A DNA stretch of 5,757 bases from Phycisphaerales bacterium (lineage in GTDB: Bacteria > Planctomycetota > Phycisphaerae > Tepidisphaerales > Tepidisphaeraceae): contig JAQGHH010000397.1 in the NCBI GenBank assembly GCA_028288945.1, positions 1 to 5,757 on the forward strand, given 5' to 3'. The stretch's first letter is position 1. The number at the start of each line of letters is the position of its first letter. The translations under genes were made by a program, and so were the position numbers. The notes below the pieces were generated by a model. It searched no databases, had not been told where the DNA came from, and saw only the letters and a list, made by a program, of their open reading frames with translations. Below are positions 1 to 4,830 of this stretch, piece after piece.

Positions 1-480
1 GTACGACATATTCTGCGGGATCTTCTGCCAGTTGCTGTGGTCCGTCACCTTCGAGTCCGTGAACCCACGCTCGGCCAGTGTGTACGGGCAGACGAAGACA
101 TCTGAGTCAATGTCCTGAGTCTTAAGAGCCAGAAAGAAGCTCGCGGCGACGTTGTTGTCGCCGACCGGGCTGGGTTCACCCGGCCGCCCGAAGCTGGCGT
201 TGACCGCGTAGCCGGTGGTGTCACTGATGACCGCGGAGGAGTCGGGATTGAAATACGTGCGCGGGAATCCGCCGTCCTTTTCGGCGTTGGCGTACAGGAT
301 CATCGCCAAGCCGATCTGGCGCAGATTACTGGCACACTTCACGCGGCCCGAGTTGTCACGGCTGCGCGTCATCATTGCCGGGAGTATCACGCCAATGACC
401 AGAACCGCCACCGAAAGGACGATGCATACGTCTGTCAGCGTGAGTCCATTGCGGAACACGGAACGCCGTCGATATGCCAT
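1..480 (-). CDS. Prepilin-type N-terminal cleavage/methylation domain protein (pseudopilin), 3' end outside window
   Basis: The frame is open for 160 codons from ATG at 480 to the window edge, so the C-terminus is missing. Residues 1-12 are a basic leader (RRR at 4-6) ending in Gly12, the prepilin peptidase site. Processing would leave LTLTD at +1 to +5, followed by a hydrophobic helix (about 18-36, ending in LPAM). Residues 46-65 read RVKCASNLRQIGLAMILYAN, the signature that follows the helix in planctomycete pseudopilins, many of which end in an H-X9-DG motif that here would lie beyond the edge. Such proteins are inserted in the inner membrane, cleaved and methylated, and assembled by type II secretion or type IV pilus-like machinery; the individual role is unknown. 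Position +5 is Asp rather than the usual Glu. The start is firm: an in-frame TAG lies 14 codons upstream with no other start codon between, and AAAGGGG sits 5 nt before the ATG. It is divergent from the LEPR-XLL gene. Confidence 0.9.
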   Translation of the reverse strand, partial: MAYRRRSVFRNGLTLTDVCIVLSVAVLVIGVILPAMMTRSRDNSGRVKCASNLRQIGLAMILYANAEKDGGFPRTYFNPDSSAVISDTTGYAVNASFGRPGEPSPVGDNNVAASFFLALKTQDIDSDVFVCPYTLAERGFTDSKVTDHSNWQKIPQNMSY

Positions 481-481
481 G

Positions 482-522
482 GCAACCCCTTTGAGATAGC
501 AACCCGGAAAGGACGGTTGCTA
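482..522 (-). promoter_or_regulatory. Leader with two mutually exclusive hairpins, one covering the Shine-Dalgarno
   Basis: Minus strand, immediately before the pseudopilin start. Structure 1 is a perfect 8-bp stem, TAGCAACC (522-515) with GGTTGCTA (504-497), around a 10-nt loop. Structure 2 uses the same 5' arm: GCAACC (520-515) pairs with GGTTGC (487-482), and after a 2-nt bulge CCTTT (512-508) pairs with AAAGG (492-488). That makes 11 bp in total and buries the ribosome binding site. The two cannot form together because they share the 5' arm. The pairings are seen directly; a regulatory role is inferred. No known riboswitch or RNA thermometer class is recognised. Confidence 0.4.
486..492 (-). 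promoter_or_regulatory. Ribosome binding site of the pseudopilin gene
   Basis: AAAGGGG on the minus strand lies 5 nt before the ATG at 480. It fixes the start and is also the 3' arm of an alternative hairpin described for the leader. Confidence 0.7.
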
Positions 523-552
523 GTGACGCAAATAATGTATGACTTCCAACGC

Positions 553-573
553 CGCAGGAAGTGTACTCCTGCG
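553..573. repeat. Perfect 7-bp inverted repeat (hairpin)
   Basis: CGCAGGA (553-559) pairs with TCCTGCG (567-573) around the 7-nt loop AGTGTAC. There is no T-tract on either side, so it is not a canonical intrinsic terminator. It could lie in or just upstream of the pseudopilin promoter. On the minus strand the sequence between it and the leader hairpin is AT-rich (CATACATTATTT near 525-536) and might contain a -10 element, but no convincing -35 box was found. Confidence 0.45.
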
Positions 574-643
574 CAAAGCTGCCGCAAAAGGTGAATGGCG
601 AAACTTCCGCGCCTACTACACGCGTCTAGGTCCGACGGAAGAG

Positions 644-690
644 GAACGAACGCCAAGACGCCAAAGTAGGAACGCCGAGGCAGAGAAGGA
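644..690. repeat. Candidate relic of an ACGCCAAG-type dispersed intergenic repeat
   Basis: Two near-identical units stand in tandem, ACGCCAAG (650-657) and ACGCCAAAG (658-666), followed by a degenerate third unit ACGCCGAGG (672-680) and a purine-rich tail to about 690. From general knowledge, short intergenic tracts of ACGC(C)AAAG-like units recur in many environmental bacterial genomes, where they give spurious 'LGVLAF'-like translations. The same kind of reading appears here on the minus strand. Assignment to that repeat class is by resemblance only. Confidence 0.35.
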
Positions 691-717
691 CGGGGACGCG
701 TGGAGCCCATCGAACGT

Positions 718-740
718 GGGGAAGGTCATCCGCCTTCTCC
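718..740. repeat. GC-rich hairpin
   Basis: GAAGG (721-725) pairs with CCTTC (733-737) around the 7-nt loop TCATCCG. The stem extends outward through one G-T pair (720 with 738) to two more G-C pairs, giving about 8 bp. No T-tract follows on either strand, so its role is unassigned. Confidence 0.35.
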
Positions 741-838
741 CCGCGCGCCAAAATGGGGGCTTCGTCGCGGTTGGGAGGGCGGGGCGGAAGACGTCGGGGA
801 TTTCCACGGGTTTGGACCGATGTCTTGGCATTTTTCCG

Positions 839-867
839 TTGTCAATTCGGGCAATGCGAGCCATGAT
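839..867 (+). promoter_or_regulatory. Sigma70-like promoter candidate for the LEPR-XLL gene
   Basis: TTGTCA (839-844, five of six matches to TTGACA) is followed after exactly 17 nt by CATGAT (862-867, four of six matches to TATAAT). Transcription would start near 875 and leave a 5' leader of roughly 97 nt before the ATG at 972. It is the best -35/-10 pair seen in the divergent region, but planctomycete promoter consensus sequences are poorly defined and this is a visual match. Confidence 0.4.
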
Positions 868-959
868 TCACGGCTGTACTGCCGACGTCGCTGCCTTGTT
901 GGCGGCGAGGTTTCTCGGCGGGTCGGGCGGGGTCGGCTTCGGGGCGCAGCGCCGTCCGC

Positions 960-965
960 GGGGAG
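960..965 (+). promoter_or_regulatory. Ribosome binding site of the LEPR-XLL gene
   Basis: GGGGAG lies 6 nt before the ATG at 972. Together with an in-frame TGA at 864 and no other in-frame ATG or GTG between, it supports 972 rather than the internal ATG at 993. Confidence 0.6.
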
Positions 966-971
966 TCTTCA

Positions 972-3900
972 ATGCAGACCGATGCGCGGTCCATGTCGGG
1001 GCGGGCAACGCCCGGCGTCCGCACACGCGCACCCGTCACCCGCGCCCCATCATGTTCAATCGAAGCCCTTGAGCCTCGCCTCTTCCTCTCCCGCTCCATC
1101 ACCGGAACCGTCTTTGAAGACCTCAACGCCGACGGCAAACGCCAGCACAAGGAGCATCTCCTTCGCGGCGTCGCCGTCTTCCTCGACCTGAACGGCAATG
1201 GCGTCGCGGACGCGGGAGAGCCGGCCACCGTCACCAACAAAAGCGGTGCGTTTGTTTTCAGGAAGCTGGCCGCCGGCGTGTATCACGTCGTTCAGATCCC
1301 GCCCGCCGGGGACGTGCCGACGCTGCCGGCCGGCGGGATGGCGGTGGTCAACCTCACGAAAAAGCACTCGGCGAAGCTCACCTTTGGCGACCGCGCCGCG
1401 CCCGTCTTGCAGAAGGCGCCCGACACCGCGCCGCCCGCCGCCAGTCTGTCGGCGGTGGCCGTCGGCGCACCAACCACACAACCCTACCAATTCTCGGTGC
1501 TCTGGACGGACGCAACCGCCGTCGATCCCGCCAGCTTTGGCGATGGTAATGTCATCGTCTCCGGCCCCGGCGGATTTTCGGAGCCGGCCCTCCTGGCCGC
1601 CCTCGACTCGGCCACGCCCGGCTTGTCGCGGACGGCCACCTACCAGATCGCCACCCCGCCCGGGGGATGGACGACGGCCAACAACGGCACCTACACCATC
1701 GTCCTCCAGGGCGGCCAGGTGCGCGACACGCTCGGCAACGTTAATTCATCCGTCTCGCTCGGGACGTTTACCGTCGCCATCGATCCCGCGACACCCGCCA
1801 CCCCCGTGCTGCTCCCCATCAGTGACACCGGCACCTCCTCCTCCGACGCCATCACGTCGCTCAACAACGCCTCGCCGGCGCGCATGCTGAAGTTCAGCGT
1901 CGGCCACACCACGCCCGGCGCGACCGTCACGCTGTTTGCCGACGGCGCGCCGATCGGAACCGCCATTGCGGCTTCCTCTACCACGGTCATTGCCACGGAC
2001 GGCGCAACCGCCCTGACGGACGGGCCGCACTCGATCACCGCCGGCCAGACGCCGCCCGGCGGACTGCCTTCGCCGCAATCTTCGTCGCTGACGTTAACGG
2101 TGGGCGCGACGCCCCCCGCCGCGGCGCTTTCCGCCGGCCCCGTCACCGCCGCCGGGGGCGGCAGCTACACGTTCACCGTCACCTATTCCGACAACACCGC
2201 CGTCGCGGTCGCGTCGCTGGACGGGAATGACGTCGCCGTCACGGGCCCGCACGGGTTCAATCGCGCCGCAGCCCTCGTCGGCCTGGACGGCAACACCGAC
2301 GCCCCTTCCCGCACCGCAACCTACAGCATTCCCGCCCCCGGCGGCGCGTGGGCCGCTTCGGACAATGGCGTCTACACGGTCGCCCTCAAGGGCGGGCAGG
2401 TCAGCGACATCGCCGGCAACGCCGCCGCGGGCAAGGCCCTCGGCACGTTCGCCGTTTCGATCGGCCTGGCGTTGTCGCCCGCGCCCGGCGCGCCGGCCCT
2501 TCTGCCCGGCAGCGACACGGGTGCTTCAAACGTTGACAGCATCACCGCGCTGGACAACAGCTCGCCCGCCGCGGCGTTGCAGTTCACGGTGCCGGGGACG
2601 GAGAGCGGCGCGACGGTCACGCTCTACGTGGACGGCGCGGCCTTGGCCGCGGTCGTTTCTCCCGGCGGAACAATTACGCTCATCACCCCCGGCAACGCCC
2701 CGCTGGCCCCCGGCCCGCACTTCATCACGGCCCGGCAGACGATCCCGGGCAGTTCCGAATCCGCCGACTCCACGCCTATTGGGATCGTAGTAGATACCAT
2801 CGCGCCCACCGCCTCCAGCAATCCGCCCGCCGTCAGCGCCGCGGGCGCGACAAATTACACCTTCCAGGTCGTCTACCGCGACAACCTGAGCCTCAACGTC
2901 TCCACCTTCGGCACGGGCGACGTGGTCGTCGCCGGCCCCAACGGCTTCAGCGTTCCCGCGACATTTATTTCGGTGAATTCCCAGACCAACGGGATGCCCC
3001 GGACCGTGACCTATGCGATCACCCCGCCGGGAGGCGCATGGAGCGCCGCCGCCAGTGGCGGCTACACGATCCAACTCCAGCCCGGCCAGGCCTTCGACAC
3101 CGCCGGCAACCCCGCTGCCGCGGCGACAATCGGCAACTTCACCGTCAACATCCCCCTCCCGCCCAGCCCCGCCCCCGCCGCCCCGGTGCTCGCGGCCGCC
3201 AGCGACACCGGAGCCTCCGCGGCCGACGGCCTCACGCGCCTGAACAATTCCTCGCCCGCAACGGCGCTGCAATTCTCCGTCGCCAACACGGTCGCCGGGG
3301 CAACGGTGACACTCTTCGCCGACGGCGCGCCAGTCGGCTCGGCTACCGCAAGCGGCACGACCACCCTCGTCACCACCAACGGCTCGGCGACTCTCGCCGA
3401 CGGCCCGCACACGTTCACCGCCCGCCAGACCGCGCCCGTCGAAGGCCCCTCATCGGACTCCGCCGGGGCCGTGATAACGATCGACACCAGCCTCCCCGCC
3501 GCCATTGCGCTACAAGCCGATAACGTCACTGCGAGCGGCGCGGCCGCCTACAGCTTCACCGTCACGCTCGGCGACAATATCGCGCTCGACACCACGAACT
3601 TCGACAACGCGGACGTGGTCATCTCCGGCCCCGGCAACTTCACGACACCCGCAAGTCTTGTAACGGTAGATAATGCAGTAAACGGCGCGCCCCGCACCGC
3701 GACCTATCAATTCACGCCGCCGGGCGGCGCATGGTCTGCCGCCGGCAATGGCGTCTATGCGCTCACGCTGCAACCCGGCCAGATCGCCGACACGGCTGGG
3801 AATCTCAACGTGGTCCAAACTCTGGGCACGTTCACCGTCGCCGTCCCGGCCCCCGTTTCCACCGCCCCCGGCGCGCCCACGCTCGCCGCCGGCAGCGATA

Positions 3901-4559
3901 GCGGCGTCTCGCAGTCCGACGGCATCACGAACCTGAACAACTCCTCCCCCTCCATGGCGCTGCAATTCGTCGTCCCCTCCACCACCCCCGGCGCGACGGT
4001 CACCGTTTACGCGGACGGCACGCCCATCGGCGCAGCCGTCGCCGCGGCGGGCTCCACGAGCACGACCGTCACCACCACCGGCGCAGCGCCCCTGTCCGAC
4101 GGCGTGCACGCCATCACCGCCCGCCAGACTTCTCCGGGCGATGCGCAGTCGCCGGACTCCCCCGCCGCCGCGATCACGATCGACTCCACGAGCCCCGCGG
4201 CAAGCGCCTTGAACGCCCCCAACGTCGCCGCGCCTTCCGCCGGCGCGACGAGTTACACCTTCACCGTCACCTACAGTGACGCCACGGCGATTAACGCCGC
4301 GACACTGGGCGACCACAACATCGTCGTGACGAATTCCGCCCTGGCCTTCAGCGCCGCCGCGACATTGGTCTCCATCGACACGCCCTCCAACGGCTCCCCC
4401 CGCACCGCGACCTACCAAATCACCCCGCCCGGCGGTTCATGGAGCTCCAGCGCGAACGGGACATACACGATCTCGCTGCAACCGGGGGCGGTCGCCGATA
4501 TTGCGGGCAATTCCGCGGGCGCCTCGGTCCTAGGCACATTCACCGTCGCCCTTCCCTGA
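972..4559 (+). CDS. LEPR-XLL domain protein with SdrD B-like domain and alternating Ig-like repeats (1195 aa)
   Basis: A large repetitive protein, probably extracellular or surface-associated, with a likely adhesive or matrix role; no enzyme domain is visible. Residues 31-40 are EALEPRLFLS, matching the LEPR-XLL N-terminal motif typical of long planctomycete surface proteins. The 30 residues before it are basic (six Arg) and hold no classical signal peptide, as is usual for this class; the export route is unknown. Residues 41-140 form an SdrD B-like domain with two EF-hand-like loops, D50-N52-D54 with E61 and D72-N74-N76-D80 with E83. Residues 154-1194 are five A modules alternating with four Ig-like B modules. 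The chain stops directly after the fifth A module (LGTFTVALP), with no PEP-CTERM, dockerin, LPxTG or transmembrane tail. The frame stays open for about 540 nt beyond the TGA, but that reading is not domain-like, so the end looks genuine. The only Cys is C28, and lysine is absent after residue 488. Architecture is clear; function is inferred. Confidence 0.9.
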   Translation: MQTDARSMSGRATPGVRTRAPVTRAPSCSIEALEPRLFLSRSITGTVFEDLNADGKRQHKEHLLRGVAVFLDLNGNGVADAGEPATVTNKSGAFVFRKLAAGVYHVVQIPPAGDVPTLPAGGMAVVNLTKKHSAKLTFGDRAAPVLQKAPDTAPPAASLSAVAVGAPTTQPYQFSVLWTDATAVDPASFGDGNVIVSGPGGFSEPALLAALDSATPGLSRTATYQIATPPGGWTTANNGTYTIVLQGGQVRDTLGNVNSSVSLGTFTVAIDPATPATPVLLPISDTGTSSSDAITSLNNASPARMLKFSVGHTTPGATVTLFADGAPIGTAIAASSTTVIATDGATALTDGPHSITAGQTPPGGLPSPQSSSLTLTVGATPPAAALSAGPVTAAGGGSYTFTVTYSDNTAVAVASLDGNDVAVTGPHGFNRAAALVGLDGNTDAPSRTATYSIPAPGGAWAASDNGVYTVALKGGQVSDIAGNAAAGKALGTFAVSIGLALSPAPGAPALLPGSDTGASNVDSITALDNSSPAAALQFTVPGTESGATVTLYVDGAALAAVVSPGGTITLITPGNAPLAPGPHFITARQTIPGSSESADSTPIGIVVDTIAPTASSNPPAVSAAGATNYTFQVVYRDNLSLNVSTFGTGDVVVAGPNGFSVPATFISVNSQTNGMPRTVTYAITPPGGAWSAAASGGYTIQLQPGQAFDTAGNPAAAATIGNFTVNIPLPPSPAPAAPVLAAASDTGASAADGLTRLNNSSPATALQFSVANTVAGATVTLFADGAPVGSATASGTTTLVTTNGSATLADGPHTFTARQTAPVEGPSSDSAGAVITIDTSLPAAIALQADNVTASGAAAYSFTVTLGDNIALDTTNFDNADVVISGPGNFTTPASLVTVDNAVNGAPRTATYQFTPPGGAWSAAGNGVYALTLQPGQIADTAGNLNVVQTLGTFTVAVPAPVSTAPGAPTLAAGSDSGVSQSDGITNLNNSSPSMALQFVVPSTTPGATVTVYADGTPIGAAVAAAGSTSTTVTTTGAAPLSDGVHAITARQTSPGDAQSPDSPAAAITIDSTSPAASALNAPNVAAPSAGATSYTFTVTYSDATAINAATLGDHNIVVTNSALAFSAAATLVSIDTPSNGSPRTATYQITPPGGSWSSSANGTYTISLQPGAVADIAGNSAGASVLGTFTVALP
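1092..1391 (+). other. SdrD B-like domain (residues 41-140) of the LEPR-XLL protein
   Basis: It opens with SITGTVFEDLNADGKRQ, continues GVAVFLDLNGNGVADAGE, and closes with a GAFVFRKLAAGVYHV strand pattern typical of SdrD B / Cna B-like beta sandwiches. Two acidic loops have Asp/Asn at positions 1, 3 and 5 and Glu at position 12, consistent with calcium binding that would rigidify the domain. It is a single copy placed directly after the LEPR motif. Confidence 0.75.
1431..4556 (+). repeat. Alternating A-B module array, five A and four B units
   Basis: Coding repeat with a period of about 225-233 residues. A modules are at 1431-1781, 2106-2462, 2796-3152, 3486-3845 and 4185-4556. B modules are at 1782-2105, 2463-2795, 3153-3485 and 3846-4184. 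Boundaries are approximate. The A core shows YxFTVTYxD, a VxVxGPxGF strand, RTATYxITPPGGxW, NGxYTxxLQxGQV, DxAGN and a closing LGTFTVxI. The B core shows SDTGxSxxD, LNNxSPxxxLQFxV, GATVTLxADGxPIG and DGPHxITARQT, resembling bacterial Ig-like repeats (Big_6-like). A5 departs from the rest: the GPxGF strand is replaced by TNSALAF and GQV by GAV. The units are recognisable mainly at protein level and clearly diverged in DNA, which argues against recent unit duplication. Confidence 0.85.
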
Positions 4560-4590
4560 GAAGCACCAACATGTGCATGCTCCGATGGAA

Positions 4591-4611
4591 TCGTCCGCCG
4601 GGCACGGACGA
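4591..4611. terminator. Weak terminator candidate after the LEPR-XLL gene
   Basis: TCGTCCG (4591-4597) pairs perfectly with CGGACGA (4605-4611) around a 7-nt loop, 32 nt after the stop codon. No T-tract follows, so an intrinsic terminator is only possible. It may instead be a 3'-end stabilising structure. Confidence 0.3.
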
Positions 4612-4622
4612 CGCGTAAGGAT

Positions 4623-4672
4623 TTGCAAATAATTTCCTTGCGGCTGATCCCGCCGCTGCATAAATTGCAAAT
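4623..4672. repeat. Direct repeat TTGCAAAT, 42 bp apart
   Basis: Identical octamers are at 4623-4630 and 4665-4672. The first sits in a perfect 10-bp palindrome, ATTTGCAAAT (4621-4630). They lie in the one AT-rich island of the 271-bp gap and bracket the promoter candidate at 4638-4666. A start-to-start distance of 42 bp is close to four helical turns, which would suit a dimeric regulator. The role is inferred. Confidence 0.35.
4638..4666 (+). promoter_or_regulatory. Promoter candidate for the propeller gene
   Basis: TTGCGG (4638-4643) and TAAATT (4661-4666) are separated by 17 nt; matches to the sigma70 consensus are three and four of six. Its best support is the local AT-richness in otherwise GC-rich sequence. 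It would give a leader of roughly 155 nt that includes the hairpin at 4711-4735. Confidence 0.3.
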
Positions 4673-4710
4673 TGGATTCGGTGGAGGGACCAACACATCG
4701 CCGTACGTGT

Positions 4711-4735
4711 CGCGGACGCTTTGCGGGCGTCCGCG
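4711..4735. repeat. Perfect 9-bp GC-rich hairpin in the leader of the propeller gene
   Basis: CGCGGACGC (4711-4719) pairs with GCGTCCGCG (4727-4735) around the 7-nt loop TTTGCGG. It is the strongest contiguous stem found in the non-coding DNA. No T-tract follows. It lies about 95 nt before the propeller start, so it may be a leader structure or a terminator for transcription coming from the left. Its CGTCCG core also occurs in the hairpin at 4591-4611. Confidence 0.5.
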
Positions 4736-4820
4736 CGGGCCTGCCTTCCACCCCCTATTCAACCTTGGTCAATGGCCGTCGGCTCGCGTAGGGCCGGCGC
4801 GCGGTCTTCCATCACTTCAC

Positions 4821-4824
4821 GGAG
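4821..4824 (+). promoter_or_regulatory. Ribosome binding site of the propeller gene
   Basis: GGAG lies 6 nt before the ATG at 4831, which favours that start over the in-frame ATG at 4837 two codons later. Confidence 0.6.
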
Positions 4825-4830
4825 CATGTC

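Larger units (their letters stand above)
481..971. other. Divergent intergenic region without a credible gene
   Basis: The 491 bp lie between the pseudopilin start (minus) and the LEPR-XLL start (plus). Open frames exist on both strands but lack ribosome binding sites, are rich in Arg, Pro and Gly, and overlap the flanking genes in other frames. The region holds the pseudopilin leader hairpins (482-522), a perfect hairpin (553-573), an ACGCCAAG-type repeat (644-690), a GC-rich hairpin (718-740) and a rightward promoter candidate (839-867). From about 741 to 838 nothing else is recognisable; a T5 run at 831-835 has no adjoining stem. Confidence 0.7.

Noticed and set aside
650..680. ACGCCAAG units as a CRISPR array
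   Set aside because: The units are 8-9 nt and tandem with no spacers, far too short for CRISPR repeats.
435..710. Minus-strand open frame of 91 codons
   Set aside because: It overlaps the pseudopilin N-terminus in a different frame, and its 'FGVLAF' stretch is the translation of the ACGCCAAG-type repeat.
831..835. T5 run as an intrinsic terminator
   Set aside because: No stable stem lies immediately before it on the plus strand or in the matching position on the minus strand.
1047..1058. Cys28 of the LEPR-XLL protein as a lipoprotein lipobox
   Set aside because: The residues before it (APS) and the absence of any hydrophobic segment do not fit a lipoprotein signal peptide.
539..1072. Plus-strand open frame of 177 codons across the divergent region
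   Set aside because: There is no ribosome binding site at 539, the translation is low-complexity and Arg-rich, and it overlaps the start of the LEPR-XLL gene by about 100 nt in another frame.
2526..4418. Long minus-strand frames of 294 and 302 codons opposite the Ig array
   Set aside because: They are antisense shadows of a GC-rich repetitive gene, made almost entirely of Gly, Arg, Val, Ala and Asp with no domain pattern.
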